From Shewanella atlantica (GTDB taxonomy: Bacteria; Pseudomonadota; Gammaproteobacteria; Enterobacterales; Shewanellaceae), in the NCBI RefSeq assembly GCF_003966265.1, contig NZ_RXNV01000009.1:62001-126000 (forward strand): DNA of 64,000 nucleotides. Reading direction: 5' to 3'. Positions within the stretch are counted from its first letter, which is position 1; each line of letters opens with the position of its first letter. A program made the position numbers and the translations under genes. The notes under the pieces were generated by a model. The model worked only from the letters and a program-made list of their open reading frames with translations. It was not told the DNA's origin and searched no databases. Positions 1-8,480 of the stretch are shown here, piece by piece.

Positions 1-657
1 GGGGATCTCAATCCCATGGATAAAGCGCACCTCTGTCCCATTCGGATTTCCCTTGAGCAACACACCAACCAACAGCGTGGCCGCCGCGCCGGAGGTGAGC
101 CCCGACACCAGGAACAAGACAGGCAAAACCGGATTATTGAGCAGTGGGAAGCCGATTAGGGCTGACAGCAGGAAGCCGGTATAAGCGCCTAATGATAGTG
201 ATAATATAAGCAATACCCCAGTGATCACATCTTCCCATTGTTGCAACTTAATCAAGGCTCTTGTCAGCAGGGGCCAACGTCCCTCTCGCCCTTCACACCA
301 CTGCACCACCGGGGCACTGAATATGGCGCCTATCCAGGCAAACAGCATCAGCTGATACACCATCAATACCAGCACCCCCATGGACATCACAGAGGTAGAG
401 TTGTAAAAAACCAAAATTTTCCAGAAATCGAAAGGCTTGGTGAGATCGATAACTAAGATGCCTAAGCCAGCACAAACCGTAACGGGCGCTATCAGGGCGG
501 CGGCCTGAATAAATCGAGACTGGTAAGCCTTTTTACCTAACTTAAAGTGTTTCAACAAGATGCCGAAAAATACCGCCCCTGCCGACAAGCCGGCCAGAAA
601 CAGGTAGATAGCGATAGGCCAATGCCAGACTAATCCATCGAAATGAAATGCACTCAT
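1..657 (-). CDS. NrfD-like polysulfide/nitrite reductase membrane subunit (partial)
   Basis: Integral membrane quinol-interacting subunit of the NrfD/PsrC family, which passes electrons between the quinone pool and a periplasmic ferredoxin subunit. The N-terminal 219 codons are present; the C-terminus lies beyond the left edge. The start reads MSAFHFDGLVWHWPIAIYLF and is followed by several hydrophobic segments, including one rich in small residues (LFLAGLSAGAVFFGILLK) typical of the family's first helices. The start codon overlaps the stop of the NrfC-like gene by 4 nt (ATGA), so the two are translationally coupled. No terminal reductase is visible, so nitrite, sulfite (SirCD-like) or polysulfide cannot be decided as the substrate. 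Confidence 0.85.
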   Translation of the reverse strand, partial: MSAFHFDGLVWHWPIAIYLFLAGLSAGAVFFGILLKHFKLGKKAYQSRFIQAAALIAPVTVCAGLGILVIDLTKPFDFWKILVFYNSTSVMSMGVLVLMVYQLMLFAWIGAIFSAPVVQWCEGREGRWPLLTRALIKLQQWEDVITGVLLILSLSLGAYTGFLLSALIGFPLLNNPVLPVLFLVSGLTSGAAATLLVGVLLKGNPNGTEVRFIHGIEIP

Positions 658-1349
658 AACACTATCTCCCCATCAATAGTCGATACATGGAACAACTTAG
701 GGCGGGTGCCTAAATCCGTTTTGGCACGATACGTCGGTTTCGATTTTAATGTTTTAACTAACTCAGACTTCGGATCTCTAATATTGCCAAATACCAGAGC
801 ATGAGTCGGGCACGCCTCTACGCAAGCCGGCTCTTTACCCTGCTTAAGCTGAGTCTCTTTGCAAAAATCGCACTTGTCGGCCGTTTTAGTCTCAGGATTA
901 ATAAACCTGACCTGATAGGGGCAAGCCGCAATGCAGTACTGGCAACCGACACACTTATCAGAATTGACACCGACAATCCCTGTGTCCTGATCTATATAGG
1001 CGGCGCCCGTGGGACATACCTTAACGCAGGGCGCGTCCTCGCAATGCTGGCAAGATTTACGACTGAAACGGTAACTCTGATCCGGGTACTCACCAAATGG
1101 ACCGGTTCGATTGATCACAACCCGGGAAACGCCATCGGGCACATGGTTAACCTGCCTACAAGCCTGCTCACAAGCGTTGCAGCCGATGCAGAGGTTTTCG
1201 TCGTGTACCATGGCATATTTAATTGTTTGAGTTTGGTCGACACTGACACCAGCCTCAGACTCTGCAAGCTCTTTCGCCACAGAGTAGATAGAGAACCCCG
1301 CTATCAAGGTACCGCAGCCGGTAAGAAATTGTCTTTTTGAGATATCCAT
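654..1349 (-). CDS. NrfC-like 4Fe-4S ferredoxin subunit
   Basis: Periplasmic electron-transfer subunit with four [4Fe-4S] binding clusters. Cysteine groups are visible in order: CIGCNACEQAC, CQHCEDAPCVKVC, CVGCQYCIAAC and CDFCKETQ followed by ACVEAC, the standard NrfC/PsrB/DmsB pattern. The N-terminus (MDISKRQFLTGCGTLIAGFS) looks like a Tat signal with KR in place of the twin arginine. An ATG five codons upstream (1364) also exists, but GGGAG lies 8 nt before the 1349 ATG, so I prefer the shorter form. It sits between the pentaheme cytochrome (1-nt TAATG contact with the longer start) and the NrfD-like subunit, forming a cytochrome-to-quinone relay. Confidence 0.9.
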   Translation of the reverse strand: MDISKRQFLTGCGTLIAGFSIYSVAKELAESEAGVSVDQTQTIKYAMVHDENLCIGCNACEQACRQVNHVPDGVSRVVINRTGPFGEYPDQSYRFSRKSCQHCEDAPCVKVCPTGAAYIDQDTGIVGVNSDKCVGCQYCIAACPYQVRFINPETKTADKCDFCKETQLKQGKEPACVEACPTHALVFGNIRDPKSELVKTLKSKPTYRAKTDLGTRPKLFHVSTIDGEIVL

Positions 1350-1363
1350 AATTGATACTCCCA

Positions 1364-1864
1364 TTATTTAACGAGATGACACCCGCGGCACAGCTGGCTG
1401 CGATCTTTAGCCGTGATCCCAACGATAGGGTCGTATTCCACATGCAACTGGTGACAACTGGCGCAATTGACCTTGTCGGCATGGACATTATGGGTCCAAT
1501 CAGACATGGCGAGGGTTTCATGATCATGACACCCGAGACAGGTCCCCGTTTGTTCGGCCACTGACGTCATGCTACCGCTTGAAAAACGGCGTATGCTCGA
1601 CCCCTTCCTGGGGTGCTTACCACTCTGCTCATGACAAGACTGACATTGGATTGCAAGTGCGGTATTAGCATGTAGCCCAAACATGGCACCGTTGCGTTTA
1701 TGGCACTTCAAACAAGAATCTTGGTTGATGGTCAGAGACTCACTTGACTGCGCAGCGACAGGAAAAGAGACTCCCGCCATGATTAAGCAGATGATTGATG
1801 CCAACAGGATTGATGGCAACTCAATTGCTGGAGATAGTGGCCAATAGCGGGATAATCTGGACAT
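1364..1864 (-). CDS. Pentaheme c-type cytochrome, NrfB-like
   Basis: Secreted multiheme cytochrome of 166 residues. A hydrophobic signal peptide ends near FPVAAQS, and five CxxCH haem-attachment motifs follow: CLKCH, CQSCH, CLGCH, CASCH and CRGCH. Number and spacing match NrfB (five haems, about 188 residues with signal in E. coli), the electron carrier between NrfC/D and NrfA nitrite reductase. It is the first gene of the three-gene minus-strand module with the NrfC- and NrfD-like genes. NrfA itself is not in the window, so assignment to nitrite reduction is by module resemblance only; sulfite-reducing systems in Shewanella use similar partners. Confidence 0.85.
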   Translation of the reverse strand: MSRLSRYWPLSPAIELPSILLASIICLIMAGVSFPVAAQSSESLTINQDSCLKCHKRNGAMFGLHANTALAIQCQSCHEQSGKHPRKGSSIRRFSSGSMTSVAEQTGTCLGCHDHETLAMSDWTHNVHADKVNCASCHQLHVEYDPIVGITAKDRSQLCRGCHLVK

Positions 1865-1910
1865 GACTTGTCCTTACATCGATAGATGAGTGCTAAAATC
1901 TCGGTGGAAT

Positions 1911-1940
1911 ATGGCACCAAACGGGTTTGTTTGGTGCCAT
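1911..1940. terminator. 12-bp perfect hairpin between the unknown TM protein and the pentaheme cytochrome
   Basis: ATGGCACCAAAC at 1911-1922 and GTTTGGTGCCAT at 1929-1940 form a perfect 12-bp stem with a 6-nt loop. It lies just after the stop of the gene ending at 1947 and 47 bp before the cytochrome start. No clear T-run follows, so it may attenuate rather than terminate. Confidence 0.5.
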
Positions 1941-1946
1941 TATCGG

Positions 1947-2450
1947 CTATGCAGCAAGCGCGTTTCTGATCAATGCTTCATCACAGTGCTTATCTTTATT
2001 CAGCTTGATAAATTGCACGCCTGTGTATGCAAGACATTTCTCGATAAACTCCACTTGATCGCTGCTGCTCTCTTCAGGGTTGGTCATCACTAACTTAACC
2101 GATGATGACTCATTATCAACGACCACATAATCGAGATGGCAGTGTTCCATATACTCCTGCACCTCATCATGATTCTTAACGGTCTGATCGATATCGACAA
2201 CGTTCACTAAAGAAGCGTCATAGAGCACATCATAGCGGCCTTGAGCTATGGTTTTTAATGTCTTTAAAAACTCCATGGATTGCGTATCCAGCAGGTGTGG
2301 TTTAATGCTGACTTCCGTTGCTGCCATCTGAACATCGCTTGTTTGGAAAAACTTAATGCAAGTCATCACAAACGTCACGACAACTAATGGAACGATGACA
2401 AACAAAACAAAGTACATAAATGTATAACTGAGTATGACGGTGGCGTTCAT
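1947..2450 (-). CDS. Membrane-anchored protein with DUF2726-like C-terminal region
   Basis: A 167-residue protein with one strong N-terminal membrane segment (about residues 4-31) and a soluble remainder. The ATG at 2450 is chosen because GAGG lies 7 nt upstream; an in-frame ATG at 2489 lacks such a site. The soluble part has the order of elements I associate with DUF2726, a restriction-endonuclease-like fold: a leading LLDTQSMEFLKTLKTIA helix, then LDYVVVD, a central variable strand, and a closing helix-strand CLAYTGVQFIKLN. The usual catalytic-looking acidic residues are not obviously kept, so it may be non-enzymatic. This family call is inference. It lies upstream of the cytochrome module on the same strand, separated by a hairpin. 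Confidence 0.65.
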   Translation of the reverse strand: MNATVILSYTFMYFVLFVIVPLVVVTFVMTCIKFFQTSDVQMAATEVSIKPHLLDTQSMEFLKTLKTIAQGRYDVLYDASLVNVVDIDQTVKNHDEVQEYMEHCHLDYVVVDNESSSVKLVMTNPEESSSDQVEFIEKCLAYTGVQFIKLNKDKHCDEALIRNALAA

Positions 2451-2826
2451 GATAAACCTCCAAAACATCTGTTTATATTTAGTTTGCAATTAAGTATTGC
2501 TCTCAAATTAAAATATATGCAATTCTTTTTCACATTTAATAATGAAAGTAAACTCATGGTCATATTATCAATATACAGATATTACCTATTACAGATTATC
2601 AACAGTTAAATATAATGTTTTCACATATTGCATATCTAGAAAGTAAAACCAAAAAGAAACTAAAAAACAACAGGTTAAGCTGAGCGGGCGAGAGAGGCGA
2701 AATAAACAAAAAATCATTTAGTTATTTTAAACATTTTATTAGCGATTATACAAGAATAGGTTTATATTAATTTATGAAATTCACATATTGTCAGTTTTAC
2801 AAATGTGTTTCGTAGGAGGGATTAAA
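2451..2826. other. AT-rich divergent intergenic region
   Basis: About 375 bp of strongly AT-rich DNA between two divergent starts. It must hold both promoters and probably regulator sites, but I could not identify a convincing operator. Confidence 0.5.
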
Positions 2827-3807
2827 ATGCACAATCTAAAACTAGATACTTTAGATCTACTCAGCATTAATATTCTGGTTAATTTATATGAACATCATTC
2901 AGCCACACTGGTGGCTAAACAGATGAATATTCCTGCGCCGAAAATCAGCCGCTGCCTACAACATTCCAGAGTCATTTTTAATAACCCACTCTTTATAAGA
3001 AAGAAGCACGGCTTAATTCCAAACGAATTTGCCAAGCAACTCTATCCGATCGCTAAAGAGATAGTACAATGCTCTGAGCACCTGTATCAACTCAATGACA
3101 ACGACGGCGGTTCAGACAAATCACATGTCACCATTCATGTCAGCGATCTTATCGTTCATCAATTTTCGCAACTATTGAAAAACGCCATCACGGAGAACCA
3201 TCTGGATCTTAAATTCACCATAAGTCCTGATTCGGACAAGCTGATCACAGATATTATTGAGAATCGAATCGATATCGGATTAATTAGTGAGTCTGACCAT
3301 GAATATCTGAAACAGATAGACACCTATATCGATGTCGTGGCACTGAAGCGCCTGTCTCACCTCTACCTGGTGTGCGATCTTCACCATCCATTGTTAAAAC
3401 AGGAGATCACCTTAGAATCCATCGCTCAATATCCTTATGTAAGTATTTTAGGCAAGCCGGAACAAGCGACATCGGATCCATTTTTACTCTATTGCAGCCA
3501 GCATCAGCTTGCTTATCAGCTTAAGAACGGGGATCTAATTAACCATAACTTCAATATTGCGGCACTTAAGCAACATATAACCGATACCGATGCGATCGCC
3601 CTGCTCCCCTTCAGCAAGATCTATGATCATAGTAATCAGATGCCGAACTTACATGTTTGTCGATTATCAGAAGTAGAAACCGAACGGCTCTACCTTTCAA
3701 TTAACAGTCCGACCCTATATTTGGCCACAAGAAAAGGGTCGTTATCGCCGAATATATCCTGGTTGGTTGAAACCATAGGCCATATCGTCAACCGCAGCAT
3801 CCATTAA
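2827..3807 (+). CDS. LysR-type transcriptional regulator, atypical cytochrome-linked group (copy 1)
   Basis: A 326-residue DNA-binding regulator. The N-terminal winged helix-turn-helix is near residues 15-65 (TLVAKQMNIPAPKISRCLQH, then LFIRKKHGLIPNEFAKQLYP), and a substrate-binding-like effector domain follows. The ATG at 2827 has AGGAGG 6-7 nt upstream, which decides against an earlier in-frame start at 2788. It diverges from the unknown TM gene and the NrfBCD-like module, so it is a good candidate regulator of them. Three other regulators in this window share the same FIRxxxG...A..YP signature after the HTH (3823-4821, 31584-32537, 32554-33504). Confidence 0.88.
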   Translation: MHNLKLDTLDLLSINILVNLYEHHSATLVAKQMNIPAPKISRCLQHSRVIFNNPLFIRKKHGLIPNEFAKQLYPIAKEIVQCSEHLYQLNDNDGGSDKSHVTIHVSDLIVHQFSQLLKNAITENHLDLKFTISPDSDKLITDIIENRIDIGLISESDHEYLKQIDTYIDVVALKRLSHLYLVCDLHHPLLKQEITLESIAQYPYVSILGKPEQATSDPFLLYCSQHQLAYQLKNGDLINHNFNIAALKQHITDTDAIALLPFSKIYDHSNQMPNLHVCRLSEVETERLYLSINSPTLYLATRKGSLSPNISWLVETIGHIVNRSIH

Positions 3808-3822
3808 CAAATAGAGGCTGAC

Positions 3823-4821
3823 TCAAAAGAGCACACTTAAACCCGGTTTAACAGGCGTGGAGGCAAGCCCCTGCGAGCTCTCATAATGATGTTGGATCTC
3901 GATTAGCTTTTCGGTCAGTAATCTCGCCATACATTGTGCCAATAAGGGGGTCACCGAGCGGTGACAGTGAAGGAAATAACTCTCGGGTTGCTGCTCAACG
4001 CTGTCACGCCATTGCGCCGAGATATCGATAAAGCCCACATCATCTCTGTCCTCAAAGTACTCATAGGCCATGGCGGAGCTCAACACACACACATCCTCAG
4101 TTCGACTGGCATGATCTACAATCATGCGCAAGCTCGGGCTCTTAAGCGCGATCCTAAGCTTTATCCCCTGTTCATGGGCATACTCTTCAATTCGATGCAG
4201 TCGGTTGTTCTGTAGGTTTGAATTTACCAGACCAAGTTTATAGTCAAACATATCAGTCAGCGGGTCGGCCGAGGTCAGAATAGGATGGCCGACTCTGGCC
4301 ACCAGGAAGAAATGGGTAATGTCACCGATATTCACATCATCAACCATCTCATGCCGGATGGGTTCTATGGATATACTACAATCAATTTTCCCCTGACACA
4401 GGCGCTCGCTCACATTTTCAGTCCAGGGCTGCACGTTCACATTCACCCCCCCCTCGACACAGCAACATTGATGGGTCACGCAGTTAAATACCATCATGGA
4501 CCACTGTTCATGGGCGGCCACCGTCAGCTCATAGGGCGCCACCACAGTATTACGTGTCGTCGATATTATCTTATCGTACTGTTCGAGAATGGATTGCGCC
4601 ATGGGATAGATACGTAGCGCAACTGAGTTAGGTTCAAAGCCATACTTCTGGCGAATAAAAAGCTCATCATCCAACACTTCACGTAAACAGTTCAGTGCCC
4701 TGCTCACTTTAGATTGAGTCGTATGTAATTTATCGGCAACAGCGGAGCCATTTTTCAATTCGACTAAGCCAACCAACACCATCAAAGTGAAATAATCCAG
4801 ACGATTCACCTTCTTCAACAT
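3823..4821 (-). CDS. LysR-type transcriptional regulator, atypical group (copy 2)
   Basis: A 332-residue LysR-type protein, convergent with the preceding regulator. The HTH region reads AVADKLHTTQSKVSRALNCL, with the wing LFIRQKYGFEPNSVALRIYP. A ligand-binding domain with an alternating alpha/beta pattern follows. A CAGGAGAG ribosome binding site sits 7 nt before the ATG. A well-formed CRP box lies about 165 bp upstream. The resemblance to the 2827 gene suggests the two arose by duplication and act on the same neighbourhood; effector unknown. Confidence 0.88.
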   Translation of the reverse strand: MLKKVNRLDYFTLMVLVGLVELKNGSAVADKLHTTQSKVSRALNCLREVLDDELFIRQKYGFEPNSVALRIYPMAQSILEQYDKIISTTRNTVVAPYELTVAAHEQWSMMVFNCVTHQCCCVEGGVNVNVQPWTENVSERLCQGKIDCSISIEPIRHEMVDDVNIGDITHFFLVARVGHPILTSADPLTDMFDYKLGLVNSNLQNNRLHRIEEYAHEQGIKLRIALKSPSLRMIVDHASRTEDVCVLSSAMAYEYFEDRDDVGFIDISAQWRDSVEQQPESYFLHCHRSVTPLLAQCMARLLTEKLIEIQHHYESSQGLASTPVKPGLSVLF

Positions 4822-4986
4822 TAATCACTCTCCTGAGGCTTACATTTGTTACAAAAGTGTCATCGATAGTACTGGTAAGAAATAATAAAACTCTGAGAAC
4901 CTGTGACACATCTGGGTTTGAGGCAACTGCGAAGTTAGGTAACAATTAAATAATTCTAATATGTATCATTTTTAAACATGCGCATT

Positions 4987-5002
4987 TGTGAACAAGATCA
5001 CA
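4987..5002. promoter_or_regulatory. CRP box
   Basis: TGTGA-ACAAGA-TCACA matches the CRP half-sites TGTGA N6 TCACA exactly. It lies between the minus-strand LysR gene (start 4821) and the plus-strand protease (start 5334), so it could serve either. The site is a motif match only. Confidence 0.6.
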
Positions 5003-5041
5003 CATTGCAAACCCTTAGTTTATCAGTCGTCCCTAATAAAG

Positions 5042-5077
5042 AGACTAATGAAAAGACTAATAAAAAGACTAACAAGG
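5042..5077. repeat. Three-copy 12-bp tandem repeat
   Basis: Units AGACTAATGAAA, AGACTAATAAAA and AGACTAACAAGG follow one another in the non-coding region ahead of the protease gene. The rest of the 4822-5333 gap has no supportable gene; a 136-codon open frame at 4988-5398 overlaps the protease, begins inside the CRP box and looks like chance. Confidence 0.6.
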
Positions 5078-5333
5078 AGCCTGATAAATAACCCGGTAAA
5101 AGTGCTAAAAAAAAGCAGCTTTGCTCTGAGCAGCATACAGTGCGGAGGGGCGCCAGAGGAGCATTTTACAGCCATTGCTAAATATGGCCTTACAGGTTAC
5201 AAAAGAGGCAGTTCAAACAAGGTGCATCGCGCCAATGAGAGTGATGAGGATGAACCCGGCCTGCATTTAGCTGCAAGCCACTCAACAGCAAGCCATATCA
5301 CAGCACATAAGAAAGTTAGGGAGAAAACTTTAC

Positions 5334-6878
5334 ATGGCCGGTCAGATAAAAGCGCGTACCCTGAAAGTCCCCATCACCAATGTCTATGCCAAGGGTGATT
5401 ACTGCGCTCAGCTTAATCTGGGCAAGCCACCACAGAGGGTCAACCTTATCCTCGACACCGGTAGCAGCACCTTGGTCGTTAAACAAAGTGCCGTGAAGCA
5501 AAACGTAGAGAATCAAAGTGATGTAAACCAAAGCTTGGAAAACCACAGCGCCTACCGCCCTGAGGATGACAAACTACTGACTCCCACCAGCCTGGCTCAG
5601 GAGGTCAACTACGGCATCGGCGGCTGGGACGGCCCCGTGATAACCACCCGGGTCGCTATCTGTGAAGATAAGAAAACGCTGGATAAACAGCCGCACCTTC
5701 ACCTGCCTCACCAGCCTCTGGTGCTGGAGTCCTGCCACCTCGCCATAGTCTCCGGTGCTAAACAGCAGCAAAGCTTCGGTGACGCCGATGGCATATTTGG
5801 GCTGGGCTACCATCATCTCAACAAGAGCTATGATCTAAAAGCCTATCTCGACCGCCATAACTACTCACCGGCCGTGACCTATCCCTGGCCCTTCGCCAAT
5901 ACTAACGCTAAGAATCGCAGCCAGAGCGAAGCGAATGTAAAGTGCGCAGCAAAGAGTAACAACCAAGACTCATCTACGAATAATCCCAAAGCAGAAGCCC
6001 CTTTGAGCAGCGAAGATCTCACACAATTTAAGCAGTTTCTCTGGCAGCAGCCGGAGCGGGATCTTATCCCCTACTTCACCGACCTCGAAGAGCATGGCCT
6101 CACCGCAAATAAATTTGCCTTCTACTGCCGCCGCTCCAGCGTCCATGTCAGCAACGACGCTTCAACGCCACAACAATTGGCCGACGATCCGCTCAACCAA
6201 GGCTGGCTTATCCTGGGCGACGCAGAGCAGCATACCGAGTTCTATCAAGGAGAGCTTAACAGCATCAAAGTCGAGCACGATATCTATTACAACGTCACCC
6301 TCACCTCGATACGCGTCGGCGATCAGACGCCGATTGCCGCAGCTCCTCTCGAAGAGAAGTACCGCAAAAACTACTACAGCAATGCCATCGTCGATACCGG
6401 TGCCTCCGCCATCGCCCTCACCGAGCCCCTGTATCGAGCCATGTTAAATGACCTGGCGGCCATATCGCCGAAGTTTGCCCCTCTGATAGCGCCCTTTAAA
6501 GATATTTCCGCCCAGCAGACAGGCATAGACGCATCGGCCCTGGAGCTGAGCCAATGGCCGGATATCAGCTTCACCTTCGTGGGCGATATGGATGTAAAAA
6601 AAGGGACGAGTACTGAAAGCCCCGACCGACAAGAGGTGAGCATAGTCTGCAAGCCCGAAAGCTACTGGCAGCTTAACGCCCCAAGCGAAGGCCGAGCCTG
6701 CTTTAAGATATTGAGCCAACTGCCTAACTGGCCCAATCAAACCCTGTTAGGGCTCCCCCTGCTCAACGACCATCTGGTCATATTCGACCGCTCGGTGCAT
6801 AAAACCGGCGTGATCCGGTTTGCTGAAGCGAGTAGCGAGCAAGATAAAAAACATAAAGAGAAGAGACAAGGAAGATAG
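5334..6878 (+). CDS. Pepsin-like aspartic protease (shewasin type, family A1)
   Basis: A 514-residue bacterial pepsin homologue. Both catalytic aspartates are visible: ILDTGSS (D41) and IVDTGAS (D354). The flap tyrosine motif is EVNYGIGG (Y93), a psi-loop-like GIFGLGY follows each-lobe logic, and the C-terminal TLLGLPLLNDHLVIFDR matches the family's LLG...hhFDR ending. No signal peptide is present, as with shewasin A and D from Shewanella, which are cytoplasmic pepsins made without a propeptide. Low-complexity polar insertions occur near residues 52-80 and 195-230, and the tail is Lys-rich. An AGGGAG site precedes the ATG by 10 nt. The stop codon abuts the start of the acetyltransferase, so the two form an operon that leads into the borosin genes. 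Confidence 0.88.
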   Translation: MAGQIKARTLKVPITNVYAKGDYCAQLNLGKPPQRVNLILDTGSSTLVVKQSAVKQNVENQSDVNQSLENHSAYRPEDDKLLTPTSLAQEVNYGIGGWDGPVITTRVAICEDKKTLDKQPHLHLPHQPLVLESCHLAIVSGAKQQQSFGDADGIFGLGYHHLNKSYDLKAYLDRHNYSPAVTYPWPFANTNAKNRSQSEANVKCAAKSNNQDSSTNNPKAEAPLSSEDLTQFKQFLWQQPERDLIPYFTDLEEHGLTANKFAFYCRRSSVHVSNDASTPQQLADDPLNQGWLILGDAEQHTEFYQGELNSIKVEHDIYYNVTLTSIRVGDQTPIAAAPLEEKYRKNYYSNAIVDTGASAIALTEPLYRAMLNDLAAISPKFAPLIAPFKDISAQQTGIDASALELSQWPDISFTFVGDMDVKKGTSTESPDRQEVSIVCKPESYWQLNAPSEGRACFKILSQLPNWPNQTLLGLPLLNDHLVIFDRSVHKTGVIRFAEASSEQDKKHKEKRQGR

Positions 6879-7466
6879 ATGCATAAATTTGAAACTGAGA
6901 GGCTCAAGGTAAGGCGGCTCGAAGAGCAAGATAAACCCTTCTACTGCTCTCTATATACCTGTAGTGAAACGATGAAAAATATCGCTGCCCCCTTCACTCA
7001 AACCAAGGCGGAACAGAGCTTTAATACCGCCATGAAAATCTTGAAAAAAGAGCAGCCGAAACATCTGGTTTGGGTCATGCTCAACAAAGAAAGTGGCACG
7101 CCCGTCGGCATTTTTGGGCTCACATGGCCCGAGCCCAAAAGTACAAAAGCTGCGTCCCCTAAAGCAGAGGGCACCAAAACAGCCAGCCCTAAAACAGAAA
7201 GCACCAGAGCTGAAAGCACCAAGGCCGAGATAGGCATCTTACTCACGCCTCAATCGGTGAAGAAAGGCTTTGCCATTGAGCTTATCAGACACTTTCTTAG
7301 CAGGTGCAACTGCTTTGAAGGGTTAACCCATCTGCAGGCGAATGTATCTGCCGGCAACACAGATAGTTTACGCCTGTTCAAAAAAGCAAACTTTCAGACT
7401 ATTGAGACGGATAAAACAACAGAAAGTACTGTTATTCGCTTAGAGTTTAATATATTAAATAACTGA
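6879..7466 (+). CDS. GNAT-family N-acetyltransferase with a low-complexity insert
   Basis: RimJ/RimL-like acetyltransferase of 195 residues. It opens with ETERLKVRRLEEQD, the usual first strand and helix, and has a central PVGIFGLTW strand. After an insert come EIGILLTPQSVKKGFAIEL, the acetyl-CoA-binding region, and NTDSLRLFKKANF, the conserved N..S...F.K.GF-like motif. Residues 86-117 are a repetitive Pro/Lys/Thr/Ser/Ala stretch (units like PKxEsTKAaS) lying in a loop between two core strands. The ATG follows the protease TAG with no gap, showing tight coupling. Substrate unknown; the neighbourhood makes protein or peptide N-acetylation possible, but that is inference. Confidence 0.82.
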   Translation: MHKFETERLKVRRLEEQDKPFYCSLYTCSETMKNIAAPFTQTKAEQSFNTAMKILKKEQPKHLVWVMLNKESGTPVGIFGLTWPEPKSTKAASPKAEGTKTASPKTESTRAESTKAEIGILLTPQSVKKGFAIELIRHFLSRCNCFEGLTHLQANVSAGNTDSLRLFKKANFQTIETDKTTESTVIRLEFNILNN

Positions 7467-7552
7467 TACAAAAGATAAAAACAAAGCTATGCATCCCCCG
7501 CCCTATTTGTTATCTTCATGTTACGTAAAAATCAGATTGAAAAGGCATCAAC

Positions 7553-8356
7553 TTGAGTCATTCGGGCAGTTTAGCGTGTGTCGGTATCGGCATGACATTG
7601 GGGGCGCATATCTGCCCCTTGGCTAAGAGCTATATCGAGCAGGCAGATGTAGTCTTCTCCGGCGTCTCAAATGGCATAGTCGAACTCTGGCTGCAGGAGA
7701 TGCATAGCGACGTACGCTCCTTGCAGGTCTACTACAGCGAAGGCAAGTCCCGTCATATCACCTACCGCGAGATGGTCGATGCCATGCTGACCGAAGTACG
7801 CGCCGGCAAAAAGGTGGTCGGTGCCTTCTATGGACATCCCGGCGTATTCGCCCATGCGCCGCACAAGTCGATAGAGCTCGCCAAGGCCGAGGGCTTCGAT
7901 GCCGTCATGGTGCCGGGCATATCGGCTGAAGATTGCCTTATCGCCGACTTAGGCATAGATCCCGGCAAGTTCGGTTGTCAGCAGTTCGAAGCCAGTCAGT
8001 TTATGTTTTATCAGCGCCGCTTCGATCCCTCCTGTTATCTGGTGCTGTGGCAGATTGGGCTAGCCGGCGATAAGAGCATGGCCAAGTTCGCCACCGGTGC
8101 GGCCCACAGACAGGTATTGATAGAGCTGCTCGCCGAGCAATATCCGCTGGACCATGAGGTGATCTTATATGAGGCCGCCGTACTGCCCATAGACACGGTA
8201 CGCAAGCAGACACTGACACTCAGTGCGCTGGCCGATGCCGAGATATTTATGCACACCACACTGGTGATCCCGCCGAGCCAGAAGATGCAGCCCAATCATC
8301 AAGTACTAGAGAGGTTGAAGCAGATCGAGCGTCAGCTCGAGGAAGCTGCAGTGTAG
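7553..8356 (+). CDS. Split borosin peptide alpha-N-methyltransferase (SonM-like)
   Basis: SAM-dependent methyltransferase of the tetrapyrrole-methylase fold, 267 residues, closely resembling SonM of Shewanella oneidensis. SonM methylates backbone amides of a separate precursor, SonA. Visible features are the GxG strand (VGIGM), R67 and Y71 in RHITY, and Y93 in YGHPGVF, which fall at the positions of the catalytic R/Y/Y set I recall for SonM. Further hallmarks are PGISAEDCLIADLGIDPG, FEASQFMFYQ and PLDHEVILYEA. The start is TTG; AAAGG lies 7 nt upstream and an in-frame stop precedes it, so no earlier start is possible. It lies 86 bp after the GNAT gene and 154 bp before the precursor. Its TAG stop lies inside a REP-like palindrome. 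Confidence 0.92.
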   Translation: MSHSGSLACVGIGMTLGAHICPLAKSYIEQADVVFSGVSNGIVELWLQEMHSDVRSLQVYYSEGKSRHITYREMVDAMLTEVRAGKKVVGAFYGHPGVFAHAPHKSIELAKAEGFDAVMVPGISAEDCLIADLGIDPGKFGCQQFEASQFMFYQRRFDPSCYLVLWQIGLAGDKSMAKFATGAAHRQVLIELLAEQYPLDHEVILYEAAVLPIDTVRKQTLTLSALADAEIFMHTTLVIPPSQKMQPNHQVLERLKQIERQLEEAAV

Positions 8357-8374
8357 GACCGGCTTAAGCCGGGA
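8351..8374. repeat. REP-like palindrome overlapping the methyltransferase stop
   Basis: GTGTAGGACCGGCTTAAGCC followed by GGGA, the same family as the three elements at 22758-22877. The first six bases are the last sense codon and the TAG stop of the methyltransferase. Confidence 0.7.
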
Positions 8375-8387
8375 ACAAATCTGAGTT

Positions 8388-8480
8388 ATAAGCCATAAGC
8401 TGTAAGCTGTAAGTTTTGAAAAGCAAGGTCTGAGCACCTATCACTTAGCGCTTATGACTTAAGACTTAAGACTTAAAGCT
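8388..8480. repeat. Two degenerate heptanucleotide repeat runs
   Basis: At 8388-8415 four 7-bp units related to ATAAGCT/GTAAGCT follow one another; at 8453-8480 four units related to TAAGACT do the same. Both lie between the methyltransferase and precursor genes. Confidence 0.6.

Noticed and set aside
801..1340. 179-codon plus-strand open frame
   Set aside because: It is antisense to the ferredoxin gene, whose cysteine motifs are clear; other long opposite-strand frames in clp, nqr and the GGDEF gene were dropped for the same reason.
4988..5398. 136-codon open frame ahead of the protease
   Set aside because: It begins inside a CRP box, runs through a 12-bp tandem repeat, overlaps the protease start and has no ribosome binding site or family resemblance.
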